Shown here one piece after another: positions 37,195 to 44,349 of a stretch of DNA of 64,000 nt. The stretch spans positions 25,480 through 89,479 of the forward strand of contig ONDF01000022.1 in the NCBI GenBank assembly GCA_900316525.1, in the 5' to 3' direction. The notes beneath the pieces were generated by a model. It did no database searches, had not been told where the DNA came from, and was given only the letters and a program-made list of their open reading frames with translations. A program made the translations under genes and the position numbers. The stretch is from an uncultured Bacteroidales bacterium (GTDB taxonomy: Bacteria; Bacteroidota; Bacteroidia; Bacteroidales; UBA932). Each line of letters starts with the position of its first letter. Position 1 is the first letter of the stretch.

Positions 37195-37202
37195 AAATGT
37201 AA
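37195..37202 (-). promoter_or_regulatory. valS promoter -7 element (TACATTTG)
   Basis: TACATTTG on the minus strand, 76 bp before the chosen valS ATG and back to back with the promoter of the DUF3467 gene (11 bp between the -7 elements). Confidence 0.55.
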
Positions 37203-37213
37203 CGAATTTTTAT

Positions 37214-37221
37214 TAAATTTG
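37214..37221 (+). promoter_or_regulatory. DUF3467 gene promoter -7 element (TAAATTTG)
   Basis: TAAATTTG ends 29 bp before ATG 37251. No clear -33 TTTG. Confidence 0.55.
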
Positions 37222-37250
37222 CGAAACTGTAACTTGAAACGAAACCGATT

Positions 37251-37595
37251 ATGGACAATAACAACCCGAAACCCCAGCCGAACCAGCTCGCGATCGAGAT
37301 CAATCCGCAGACCACGAAGGTATCCTACTCGAACCTCGCGATCATCTCCCATTCCCGCAGCGAATTCGTGCTGGACTTCGCTACCACCCTGCCCGGCCTG
37401 CCCAAGGCCCAGGTCGGCGACCGCATCATCATGACCCCCGAGCATGCCAAGCGCCTGATGAACGCCCTGTTCGACAACATGTCCAAGTACGAGGCCCAGT
37501 TCGGCGTCATCGACCTGAGCGGCGGCAACAAGCCCCAGGGCGGCGCCACCTTCGACCTGGGTTCCTTCGGTCCCCTGGGCGGAAACAAATCATAG
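37251..37595 (+). CDS. DUF3467 protein
   Basis: 114 residues. Small soluble protein with a central two-layer beta region (YSNLAIISHSRSEFVLDFATT) and MTPEHAKRLMNALFDNMSKYEAQFG (given as two motifs: MTPEHAKRLMNALFD and MSKYEAQFG), as in DUF3467, followed by a Gly-rich tail (GGNKPQGGATFDLGS). The family is widespread in Bacteria and its role is unknown; homologues are often near lipid A or cell envelope genes. The TAG stop is the first arm of a palindromic repeat that runs directly into the start codon of kdsC, so the two genes form one transcription unit. Confidence 0.88.
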   Translation: MDNNNPKPQPNQLAIEINPQTTKVSYSNLAIISHSRSEFVLDFATTLPGLPKAQVGDRIIMTPEHAKRLMNALFDNMSKYEAQFGVIDLSGGNKPQGGATFDLGSFGPLGGNKS

Positions 37596-37628
37596 ATTTG
37601 TCATTTCGAGCGAAGTCGAGAAATCTAT
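37592..37628. repeat. Palindrome that joins the DUF3467 stop to the kdsC start
   Basis: Arms ATAGATTT (37592-37599) and AAATCTAT (37621-37628) are perfect complements around GTCATTTCGAGCGAAGTCGAG-like sequence. The left arm contains the stop codon TAG (37593-37595) and the right arm the first two bases of the kdsC ATG (37627-37629). The whole gap between the genes is this repeat. Confidence 0.85.
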
Positions 37629-38148
37629 GAACCTGCTGGAAATCAAGGCCTTTGCCTTAGACATCGACGGCGTCTTCACCGACGGCAGCATCCTGTGCAC
37701 GACCGACGGCGACCTTCTGCGCGTATATGACGCGAAAGACGGTTTCGCCATCCGGATGGCCGTAATGAACGGCTATCCGGTGGGCATCATCACCGGCGGC
37801 AGCTCCGAATCCATCCGGAAGCGGATGCTCGCGAGCGGCATCCTGCCGGAGGACGTCTATCTCCACTGCCGGGACAAGATGGACCAGTTCCGGGAGTTCT
37901 GCGGAAAGTATGACCTGAAACCCGAAGAAGTGATGTATTTCGGCGACGACGTGCCCGACATCGAGGTTCTCCAGGCCGCCGGCTGCGGCGTGTGCCCGTC
38001 CGACGCGGTCGACGAAGCGAAGGCCGTGGCGGACATCGTCTCCACCAGGCCCGGCGGCAAGGGATGCATCCGGGAGGTCATCGAACAGACGCTGAAAGCC
38101 CAGGGGAAATGGGTCTTCGACACGGGTGAATATAAGAGAAAATTCTAG
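37627..38148 (+). CDS. kdsC: 3-deoxy-D-manno-octulosonate 8-phosphate phosphatase (KdsC type)
   Basis: 173 residues. HAD-type phosphatase, subfamily IIIA: ALDIDGVFTDG (about residues 12-22, the nucleophile Asp and acid Asp in DID), GIITGGSSESIRKR (about 60), VMYFGDDVPDIEVLQAAG (about 101-118). The short length without a cap fits tetrameric KdsC, which removes phosphate from Kdo-8-phosphate in lipopolysaccharide core synthesis. The ATG at 37627 lies inside the end of a palindromic repeat. maf follows after 3 bp. Confidence 0.93.
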   Translation: MNLLEIKAFALDIDGVFTDGSILCTTDGDLLRVYDAKDGFAIRMAVMNGYPVGIITGGSSESIRKRMLASGILPEDVYLHCRDKMDQFREFCGKYDLKPEEVMYFGDDVPDIEVLQAAGCGVCPSDAVDEAKAVADIVSTRPGGKGCIREVIEQTLKAQGKWVFDTGEYKRKF

Positions 38149-38151
38149 CGG

Positions 38152-38748
38152 ATGGACCTGAAAGGAAAGCGTGTGATCCTCGGCAGCAACTCCCCCAGAC
38201 GGCGGGAGCTGCTCGCTGGCTTGAACATTGATTTCGAGGTCGATACCAAGAACGACTTCAATGAATGCTTCAGACCGGACACACCCTATGACGAGGTTCC
38301 CCGGCTGATGTCCGTCGGCAAGTCGCACGGGTTCCATCGGCCACTGGCCGAGAACGAGATCCTCATCACCGCCGACACGATGGTCATCCTCCCGCCGGCG
38401 GACGGCCGCCCTGGCGAAATCCTCGGGAAACCCAAGGACCGCGAAGACGCCATCCGCATGCTACGGGACCTTTCCGGCCGCGAGCACCACGTCACGACCG
38501 CCGTCACCGTCCGCACCGCCTCCTCGGAAGAGACCTTCACCGACACCACCGAAGTCTGGTTCAAGGACCTGACCGACGAGGAGATCACCTATTATGTCGA
38601 CACGTGCCGGCCCTTCGACAAGGCCGGCGCCTACGCCATCCAGGAATGGATCGGCCACGCCGGCATCACCCGCATCGACGGCTCCTATTTCAACGTCGTC
38701 GGGTTCCCCGTCCAGAAAGTATACGAAACCTTGCTTAAACTGATGTAG
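38152..38748 (+). CDS. maf: Maf-family nucleotide pyrophosphatase
   Basis: 198 residues. Maf proteins hydrolyse non-standard or pyrimidine nucleoside triphosphates. The N-terminal VILGSNSPRRRELLAGL motif (about 8-24), EILITADTMVIL (about 64-75) and GREHHVTTAVTV (about 110) are typical; the Asp in TADT is the expected catalytic residue. Gene is 3 bp after kdsC and its operon ends here; the following region carries gene remnants and a terminator-like element on the other strand. Confidence 0.93.
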   Translation: MDLKGKRVILGSNSPRRRELLAGLNIDFEVDTKNDFNECFRPDTPYDEVPRLMSVGKSHGFHRPLAENEILITADTMVILPPADGRPGEILGKPKDREDAIRMLRDLSGREHHVTTAVTVRTASSEETFTDTTEVWFKDLTDEEITYYVDTCRPFDKAGAYAIQEWIGHAGITRIDGSYFNVVGFPVQKVYETLLKLM

Positions 38749-38786
38749 AAACGCTTGTCAAGCCAAACCACGACACTATTCCATTC

Positions 38787-38846
38787 ATGAAACGTTTCCT
38801 CACCAGTATCCTGACCATCCTTTGCTCCATCGCCGCCCTGGCGTAG
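38787..38846 (+). pseudogene. Decayed gene start: signal peptide with a stop codon
   Basis: An ATG opens 19 codons MKRFLTSILTILCSIAALA that look exactly like a signal peptide, and the next codon is TAG. If that codon were CAG the sequence would read on as ALAQN, a normal cleavage site, but the frame then runs into the terminator of a small RNA after about 30 codons. It is best seen as the remnant of an exported protein gene whose body is gone. Confidence 0.5.
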
Positions 38847-38898
38847 AACGTCGGCAGGCCAAGGTCGACGCCGTCAAATAACACCGAAGATTACATAA

Positions 38899-39012
38899 AG
38901 AAAAAAGCGTTGGCCTGTCACAGGCGAACGCTCTACTAACCACATAATTAATAACACTAAAACTAATAACCAATAGAATGATTCCGTCAAGAGAACCTTG
39001 CTTCCTCATTCC
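38899..39012 (-). ncRNA. Candidate small RNA of about 110 nt
   Basis: A strong promoter (39018-39048) fires into a stretch that holds no known protein and ends at a strong intrinsic terminator 110 bp later. The middle is A+T-rich with the related blocks GGTTATTAG and GGTTAGTAG. A reading frame MRKQGSLDGIILLVISFSV runs through it from an ATG at 39009, almost at the predicted transcript start, so a leader peptide or small protein is an alternative; but it continues through the terminator stem, which argues against it. No known RNA family can be named by eye. Confidence 0.55.
38901..38932 (-). terminator. Intrinsic terminator of the candidate small RNA
   Basis: On the minus strand, AGCGTTCGCCTG, loop TGA, CAGGCCAACGCT (38906-38932, one mismatch) is followed by six T (38906-38901). 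A standard GC stem and U tract. Confidence 0.85.
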
Positions 39013-39017
39013 GGATA

Positions 39018-39048
39018 CAAAGGTACGACAATTATTTTGATTTGCAAA
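39018..39048 (-). promoter_or_regulatory. Small RNA promoter (TTTG-N19-TACCTTTG)
   Basis: On the minus strand TTTG (39048-39045) and TACCTTTG (39025-39018) are 19 bp apart, a full consensus promoter. Upstream are long A/T tracts (39050-39090), like UP-type sequence. No annotated protein follows, only the terminator at 38901-38932. Confidence 0.8.
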
Positions 39049-39163
39049 TTTTTTTCAAAAGTTTTTTTTGAAATTTTTTTACAAATTTTATAACTAATTG
39101 ATTATCAATATAGTTACACGAAACTTATTTTCAGGGCGACCAAGAGCAAAAGTTAGGATTCTC

Positions 39164-39202
39164 GATAAAAACATCGGAGGGAGGCCGAATCGGTCTCCCT
39201 CC
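39164..39202 (-). terminator. Terminator of the threonine dehydrogenase gene
   Basis: Arms GGAGGGAGGCCGA (39176-39188) and TCGGTCTCCCTCC (39190-39202) pair with one mismatch, followed on the minus strand by GATGTTTTTA. About 38 bp after the tdh stop. Confidence 0.8.
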
Positions 39203-39239
39203 GTGCCCGTACACGATATGATACGGTTACAATTTCTAA

Positions 39240-40196
39240 CTATAGAAGTTTCTTCCTGAGGCAGTCGATCATGTCCACGGTCATGGAGTCGAGGTCGTAG
39301 GTGGGTTTCCAGTCCCACTCGGCGCGGGCGCAGCTGTCGTCCATAGAATCCGGCCAGGAGTTCGCGATGGCCTGGCGGACCGGATCCACCTCGTAGCGAA
39401 CCTTCAGGCCCGGGATGTATTCGCGGATCTTCGCGAAGAGGGTTTCCGGCTCGAAGCTCATGGAAGCGATGTTGAAGGAGTTGCGGTGCAACAGGCGGGA
39501 AGGATCGGCCTCCATCAGCTGCACGGCCGCGTGCAGGGCGTCTGGCATGTACATCATGTCCATGTAGGTGCCCGGGGCGATGGGGCAGACGAACTCCTCC
39601 CCTTTCACGGCGGAGTAATACACCTCCACGGCATAATCCGTGGTGCCGCCGCCGGGCAGGGTGACGTTCGAGATCAGGCCCGGGAAGCGGACGGAACGGG
39701 TGTCCACGCCATATTTATGGAAATAGTAGTCGCTCAGGAGCTCGGTGGCCACCTTCGTGACGCCGTACATCGACCGGGGACGCTGGATGGTGTCCTGCGG
39801 CGTGCCCACATGCGGCGTTTCGGGGCCGAAAGAGCCGATGGAACTCGGGGTGAAGACCGCGCACTTCTTCTCGCGGGCCACCTCCAGGATGTTCAGGAGA
39901 CCGTTCATCTGGATATCCCAGGCCAGCAGGGGCTTCTTTTCGGCCACGGCCGACAGGAGGGCGGCGAGGTTGTAGATCGTGTCGATCGAATACTTCTGGA
40001 CGATGGCGGCCAGGCCGGCGGCGTCGCGGACGTCGGCCAGTTCGGCCGGGCCGCTCTCCAGGAGGACCCCCTTGGGCTCGGCGCCGGGGATGTACCCGGC
40101 GACGACGGTGCTGCCGGGGATTTCCCGGCGGATTTTCATCGTCAGTTCGGAGCCGATCTGGCCCGTGGAACCTATGACAAGGACATTTTTCATCAT
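39240..40196 (-). CDS. tdh: L-threonine 3-dehydrogenase, short-chain (epimerase-like) type
   Basis: 318 residues (or 317 from the second ATG). NAD-dependent SDR of the UDP-galactose-4-epimerase-like threonine dehydrogenase group: GSTGQIGSEL (8-17), the YxxxK pair in SMYGVTKVATEL (Tyr and Lys near 141-145), GTYMDMMYMPDAL (about 225) and SWPDSMDDS (about 285), the last two being hallmark motifs of this enzyme rather than of GalE. It oxidises threonine to 2-amino-3-ketobutyrate. It stands divergently beside kbl, the next enzyme of the pathway, with 106 bp between. A terminator follows. Confidence 0.9.
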   Translation of the reverse strand: MMKNVLVIGSTGQIGSELTMKIRREIPGSTVVAGYIPGAEPKGVLLESGPAELADVRDAAGLAAIVQKYSIDTIYNLAALLSAVAEKKPLLAWDIQMNGLLNILEVAREKKCAVFTPSSIGSFGPETPHVGTPQDTIQRPRSMYGVTKVATELLSDYYFHKYGVDTRSVRFPGLISNVTLPGGGTTDYAVEVYYSAVKGEEFVCPIAPGTYMDMMYMPDALHAAVQLMEADPSRLLHRNSFNIASMSFEPETLFAKIREYIPGLKVRYEVDPVRQAIANSWPDSMDDSCARAEWDWKPTYDLDSMTVDMIDCLRKKLL

Positions 40197-40213
40197 CGGT
40201 TGGTTTAGTCATA

Positions 40214-40221
40214 CAAATTTA
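40214..40221 (-). promoter_or_regulatory. tdh promoter -7 element (TAAATTTG)
   Basis: TAAATTTG on the minus strand, 17 bp before ATG 40196. Divergent from the kbl promoter. Confidence 0.55.
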
Positions 40222-40264
40222 TGAGTTTTTCGGAGAAAAAGGTACGATTCTCCCGGAAAATCTT

Positions 40265-40272
40265 TAAATTTG
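40265..40272 (+). promoter_or_regulatory. kbl promoter -7 element (TAAATTTG)
   Basis: TAAATTTG ends 30 bp before ATG 40303 and covers an upstream TTG start, supporting 40303. The same -7 octamer as the tdh promoter on the other side, 43 bp apart, suggests joint regulation. Confidence 0.6.
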
Positions 40273-40302
40273 AAAGCAGAAAACACAAAACGACCTTATA
40301 TT

Positions 40303-41493
40303 ATGTACGGAAAATTCCAACAGCACCTCCAGGACGAACTGAAAGCCATCGAGGAGGCCGGTCTCTACAAGAAAGAACGCAACATCGCCTCGGCCCAGAG
40401 CGCCGAGATCACCCTCCAGGACGGCAGCAAGGCCCTGAATTTCTGCGCCAACAACTATCTCGGCCTGGCCGACAGCCCCCGGCTCGCGGCCGCCGCCAAG
40501 AAAGCGATCGACGCGCGCGGCTACGGCATGTCCTCCGTCCGCTTCATCTGCGGCACCCAGGACATCCACAAGGAGCTCGAGAAAGCCATCGCCGACTATT
40601 TCCATACCGATGACGCCATCCTCTACGCGGCCTGCTTCGACGCCAACGGCGGCGTGTTTGAGCCGCTCCTCACCGCCGAGGACGCCATCATCTCCGACTC
40701 CCTGAACCACGCCTCCATCATCGACGGCGTCCGCCTGTGCAAGGCCCAGCGCTTCCGCTACGCCAACGCCGACATGGCGGACCTCGAGGCCAAGCTCCAG
40801 GAGGCCCAGGCCTGCCGCTTCCGCATCATCGTCACCGACGGCGTCTTCTCGATGGACGGCAACGTCGCCCCGATGGACAAGATCTGCGACCTCGCGGAGA
40901 AGTACGACGCGCTGGTGATGGTCGACGAGAGCCACTCCGCCGGCGTCGTGGGCCCGACCGGCCACGGCGTCGCCGAGCAGTTCGGCTGCTACGGCCGCAT
41001 CGACATCTTCACCGGTACCCTCGGCAAGGCCTTCGGCGGCGCCGTGGGCGGCTTCACCACCGGCCGGCAGGAGATCATCGACATGCTCCGCCAGCGCTCC
41101 CGCCCGTACCTGTTCTCGAACTCCATCCCGCCGATGATCGCCGGCGCCGGCCTGGAGACCTTCAAGATCCTGAAGGAATCCAACGAGCTGCACGACCGCC
41201 TCGTGGAGAACGTGAACTACTTCCGCGACAAGATGATGGACGCCGGCTTCGACATCAAGCCCACGCAGTCCGCCATCTGCGCCGTGATGCTGTACGACGC
41301 TCCCCTTTCGCAGAAATTCGCCGCCAAGATGGCGGAGGAAGGCATCTTTGTCACCGGCTTCTACTATCCGGTGGTGCCGAAGGGCCAGGCCCGCATCCGC
41401 GTGCAGTTGTCCGCCGCGCACAAGAAGGAGCACCTGGACAAAGCCATCGCGGCATTCATCAAGGTAGGCAAGGAACTGGGGGTCCTGAAATAA
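40303..41493 (+). CDS. kbl: Glycine C-acetyltransferase (2-amino-3-ketobutyrate CoA ligase)
   Basis: 396 residues from ATG 40303, the usual length for Kbl. PLP-dependent alpha-oxoamine synthase fold: FCANNYLGLADSPRL (about 48), GMSSVRFICGTQDIHKELE, DSLNHASIIDGVRL (about 132), MVDESHSAGVVGPTGHG (the PLP-binding Asp and His) and TGTLGKAFGGAVGGF with the Schiff-base Lys. It splits 2-amino-3-ketobutyrate with CoA into glycine and acetyl-CoA. The divergent tdh makes its substrate. Downstream genes make glycine lipids, so glycine may be channelled there. Confidence 0.96.
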   Translation: MYGKFQQHLQDELKAIEEAGLYKKERNIASAQSAEITLQDGSKALNFCANNYLGLADSPRLAAAAKKAIDARGYGMSSVRFICGTQDIHKELEKAIADYFHTDDAILYAACFDANGGVFEPLLTAEDAIISDSLNHASIIDGVRLCKAQRFRYANADMADLEAKLQEAQACRFRIIVTDGVFSMDGNVAPMDKICDLAEKYDALVMVDESHSAGVVGPTGHGVAEQFGCYGRIDIFTGTLGKAFGGAVGGFTTGRQEIIDMLRQRSRPYLFSNSIPPMIAGAGLETFKILKESNELHDRLVENVNYFRDKMMDAGFDIKPTQSAICAVMLYDAPLSQKFAAKMAEEGIFVTGFYYPVVPKGQARIRVQLSAAHKKEHLDKAIAAFIKVGKELGVLK

Positions 41494-41973
41494 TCAGTCC
41501 TTCTTCACCGGAGGCTTGAAGACGACGAACTCGTTCAGCACGAAGCTGAAACAGCCCGAGATACAGAGGGCCAGCATGTTGCACAGGACGGGTTCGTAAG
41601 TCGTGCCCTGGAACCAGCCCAGTGCGACAAAGAGCAGGTGGAAGCCCTGCATGACCAGCAGCTTGATGAAGAATACGCCGGTCGCTGTGGCATTGTAGCC
41701 CGCGAAGTGACGGAAGAAAGAACGCACGCTCCGCTGGGAGATGCGCTCCCGCCAGACGAAATAATAGGCGATCAGGAAATTCGTGAGGACGGCCAGTTCG
41801 AAGGAGATGACCGGAGCCACCCAGAAGGTCCACCAATACCGGTCCTGGAGGAAGGCGGCGGAGAGCCACCAGTGCACGCCGAGGTCCACCAGCGTGCCGG
41901 CGCCGCTGGTGACGGAGAACACTGCGAACCGCCTGAGGAGTTCCCAGATCCGCTTCTTGGTGGAGGCTTTCAT
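41494..41973 (-). CDS. GtrA-family membrane protein
   Basis: 159 residues from ATG 41973; the longer in-frame start upstream would include the promoter. Four membrane helices in the GtrA layout: FSVTSGAGTLVDLGVHWWL (about 19-37), FWVAPVISFELAVLTNFLIAYYFVWR, a pair of helices around GVFFIKLLVMQGFHLLFVAL and NMLALCISGCFSFVLNEFVVF. GtrA-like proteins are proposed flippases for polyprenyl-linked sugars in cell-surface glycan synthesis. It converges with kbl at zero spacing and is divergent from glsA. Its -7 element is only 5 bp from the ATG. Confidence 0.85.
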   Translation of the reverse strand: MKASTKKRIWELLRRFAVFSVTSGAGTLVDLGVHWWLSAAFLQDRYWWTFWVAPVISFELAVLTNFLIAYYFVWRERISQRSVRSFFRHFAGYNATATGVFFIKLLVMQGFHLLFVALGWFQGTTYEPVLCNMLALCISGCFSFVLNEFVVFKPPVKKD

Positions 41974-41978
41974 CGGCC

Positions 41979-41986
41979 CAAAGATA
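41979..41986 (-). promoter_or_regulatory. GtrA gene promoter -7 element (TATCTTTG)
   Basis: TATCTTTG on the minus strand, 5 bp before ATG 41973: leaderless-type spacing. Confidence 0.6.
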
Positions 41987-42006
41987 AGGACTTTTTTCGG
42001 GAATAA

Positions 42007-42038
42007 CTTGCGATTGTCCCCCCAAATGGCTACTTTTA
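42007..42038 (+). promoter_or_regulatory. glsA promoter (CTTG-N20-TACTTTTA)
   Basis: CTTG (42007-42010) and TACTTTTA (42031-42038) lie 20 bp apart, each one base off consensus; the -7 element ends 9 bp before ATG 42048. Confidence 0.5.
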
Positions 42039-42047
42039 CAAACGCAA

Positions 42048-42857
42048 ATGGAACCATCTGACAAATATTTGATCGACGTAGGCGCCCTGTTCCGCAGCAA
42101 GCTGGGGGAAAAGACGCCCAAATGGCTCATCCGGCTGGGACGGAAACTCCTGCACGAGGACTTTCTGAACTCGATCCTCCGACAGGGGTACACCGGCGTC
42201 GAATTCGCCGAGAACACCCTGAAATGCATGAACGTCACCCTGCAGGTGGAAGGCCTGGAAAAGGTCCCGACGGACCGGCTCGTCACGGTGGCCTCCAACC
42301 ACCCGCTGGGCGGCCATGACGCCCTCGCGATCGTCTCCATCTTCGGCCGGATCTACGACGGCAACATCCGCATCATGGTCAATGACTTCCTGATGGCCCT
42401 GAAGCCGCTCAGCGGAATCTTCGTCCCCGTGAACAAGATGGGCGGCCAGTCCCGGAACCTGTCGGCCCAGACCGACGGCATCTTCCATTCCGACGCCCAG
42501 GTCCTGATGTTCCCGGCCGGCAAGTGCGCCCGCCGCGAGCACGGGAAGATCGTGGAGATGCCCTGGAAGAAGACCTTCCTCACCAAGAGCGTGGAAACCC
42601 ACCGCGACATCGTCCCGATGCACTTCTACGGCCGGAATTCCTGGCGGTTCTACTTCGTGGACTGGATCGGCAAGGTCACCGGCGTGAACAAGAAGTTCCC
42701 GCTCGCGATGATCCTGCTGGTCGACGAGATGTACCGGGGACAGGGAAACACCTACCGGGTCGTCATCGGCGACCCGATTCCCTGGCAGACCTTCGACGGC
42801 AGCCGGAAACCCGCGGAATGGGCCGCCTGGATCAAAGAACGCGTAGAAAACCTATAG
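42048..42857 (+). CDS. glsA: PlsC-like O-acyltransferase of glycine-lipid synthesis (GlsA-like)
   Basis: 269 residues. A lysophospholipid-acyltransferase domain with VASNHPLGGHDALA (about 83-96, the catalytic His/Asp pair), KPLSGIFVPVNKMGG and FPAGKCARREHGKIVEM. The NHPLGG form is typical of Bacteroidetes relatives of OlsA. Directly followed (31 bp) by a GNAT-type N-acyltransferase, this matches the GlsA/GlsB pair of Bacteroides, which adds a second acyl chain to N-acyl glycine to make glycine lipids. The reaction is inferred from pairing and motif, as single PlsC proteins are not specific. The upstream gene is GtrA, divergent. Confidence 0.82.
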   Translation: MEPSDKYLIDVGALFRSKLGEKTPKWLIRLGRKLLHEDFLNSILRQGYTGVEFAENTLKCMNVTLQVEGLEKVPTDRLVTVASNHPLGGHDALAIVSIFGRIYDGNIRIMVNDFLMALKPLSGIFVPVNKMGGQSRNLSAQTDGIFHSDAQVLMFPAGKCARREHGKIVEMPWKKTFLTKSVETHRDIVPMHFYGRNSWRFYFVDWIGKVTGVNKKFPLAMILLVDEMYRGQGNTYRVVIGDPIPWQTFDGSRKPAEWAAWIKERVENL

Positions 42858-42888
42858 AACGAACCCCTGTACTAAACCTGCCTGCCCC

Positions 42889-43866
42889 ATGAAAAAGATT
42901 ATCGACCCCATCGACAGGGAACTCCTGAAAGCGGAACTCAACCAGGAAACGCACCTGCGGGAAACGAACCGCGCCGGCAACCAGCTCTATGTCGTCGGCC
43001 CCGAAGCCGTGAACGTCATCCGGGAAATCGGCCGCCTGCGGGAGATCGCCTTCCGCAACGACGGCGGCGGCACGGGCGAGGCCCTGGACATCGACAAGTT
43101 CGACACCGATCCCGCCTATGGCTACCGCCAGCTGGTCCTCTGGGATCCCGAGGCCGAGGAAATCATCGGCGGCTACCGTTTCTGCCTGTGCGACGAGGCC
43201 GTATACGACCGCTACGGCCAGCCCATCCTGACCTCCGCCCACATGTTCGAGTTCACGAAGAAGTTCCTCCGGGACTATCTCCCCCACACCCTCGAGCTGG
43301 GCCGTTCCTTCGTCTCGGTGGAATACCAGAGCTCCAAGGCCGGCTCCAAGAGCCTGTACGCCCTGGACAACCTGTTCGACGGCATCGCCGCCCTCGGCGT
43401 GCTGTACAAGGACCGCGTCAAATACTTCTTCGGGAAGATGACTATCTACCCGGAATACAACACCGAAGCCCGGGAGATGGTGATGTACTTCCTCCGGAAA
43501 TACTTCGGCGAGAAGGCGAACTTGATCAAGATCCGCAAGGAGGTCAAGGTGAACAATCCCCGCCGCTTCAACAAGCTCTTCAACGGCAAGGACTACAAGG
43601 AAGACTACAAGATCCTCAAGACCGAGGTCCTGAAGCTCGGCGTGAGCATCCCGCCGCTGGTGAACACCTACATGAACCTGTCCCCGTCGATGATCTACTT
43701 CGGCACGGGCATCAACGACGAATTCGCCGACGTCCTGGACTCCGGCATCCTCATCGCGTTCGAGGAACTGTATCCCGAGAAGATCGACCGCCACACCAAC
43801 TCCTTCCGGAAGATCGGCTGGCGAGCCATCAAGGCGATCCTAAAGCGCTTCCAGCGCAAGTCTTAA
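42889..43866 (+). CDS. glsB: GNAT-type N-acyltransferase, glycine-lipid synthesis (GlsB-like)
   Basis: 325 residues. Member of the hemolysin-like/OlsB acyltransferase group (an N-acyl amino acid synthase): LREIAFRNDGGGTGE (about 48-62), DIDKFDTDP, the LWDPEAEEIIGGYRF strand and ELGRSFVSVEYQ (about 137-148), the standard active region. It would attach a 3-hydroxy-acyl chain to the amino group of glycine. It follows the O-acyltransferase at 31 bp, as in Bacteroides glsB-glsA, although the order is reversed here (glsA first). The 3' end overlaps the thioredoxin-like gene on the opposite strand by 27 bp. Confidence 0.85.
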   Translation: MKKIIDPIDRELLKAELNQETHLRETNRAGNQLYVVGPEAVNVIREIGRLREIAFRNDGGGTGEALDIDKFDTDPAYGYRQLVLWDPEAEEIIGGYRFCLCDEAVYDRYGQPILTSAHMFEFTKKFLRDYLPHTLELGRSFVSVEYQSSKAGSKSLYALDNLFDGIAALGVLYKDRVKYFFGKMTIYPEYNTEAREMVMYFLRKYFGEKANLIKIRKEVKVNNPRRFNKLFNGKDYKEDYKILKTEVLKLGVSIPPLVNTYMNLSPSMIYFGTGINDEFADVLDSGILIAFEELYPEKIDRHTNSFRKIGWRAIKAILKRFQRKS

Positions 43867-44349
43867 CTTGTCCACCATCACGGTCCCGAGCAGCACCTTG
43901 CCGTCCGGGCCCACGAGATACATCGAAGGAATCCATTTGACGCGGAATGCTTCCCCGACCTTGGATTCCTTTTTTGCGACGAAATCGCTCAGCTGCAGCC
44001 ACGCGATGCCGTTTTCGGCGACATAGGCGTCCAGTCTCTCCGGCTCCGTGTCAAAGGAAATGCCCACGAAGGTGACCTTGTCACCGTACTTCGCGTACAG
44101 TTCCTTCATTGCGGGCACGTCCGCCCGGCAGTCGGGGCACCAAGTGGCCCAGAAATCGTACACGACGTACTTCCCGGCGAACTCGTCCGGGCTGTGCAGC
44201 ACGTCCGCGCGGTCTTTCAGCGCGAACGCGGGGATGGCCTCCCCTTTCTTGATCATGTCGACGGCGTATTCGCTGTCGGCGTCCTTGACGGCGTTCTTGC
44301 AGGAAACGAGGGCCGCCAGCGCGGCGAAGACAAGAAGGAACTTTTTCAT
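43840..44349 (-). CDS. TlpA/ResA-like thioredoxin lipoprotein
   Basis: 169 residues. Lipoprotein signal with lipobox LVSC (Cys17). The thioredoxin fold has the active site WATWCPDCRADVP (Cys71, Cys74), followed by the cis-Pro segment KWIPSMYLVGPDGKVL (cis-Pro near residue 145). It is probably anchored facing the periplasm and reduces or oxidises disulfides in exported proteins. Small for the family and without the extra N-terminal domain of AhpC/TSA proteins in Bacteroidetes. The start overlaps the DUF5715 stop (ATGA), and the end overlaps glsB by 27 bp. Confidence 0.88.
   Translation of the reverse strand: MKKFLLVFAALAALVSCKNAVKDADSEYAVDMIKKGEAIPAFALKDRADVLHSPDEFAGKYVVYDFWATWCPDCRADVPAMKELYAKYGDKVTFVGISFDTEPERLDAYVAENGIAWLQLSDFVAKKESKVGEAFRVKWIPSMYLVGPDGKVLLGTVMVDKLRLALEAL

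Noticed and set aside
38800..39009. A 69-codon frame on the minus strand running through the candidate small RNA and its terminator
   Set aside because: It continues through the terminator stem and U tract, which would end the transcript before the stop codon. A peptide cannot be excluded, so the RNA interpretation is only favoured.
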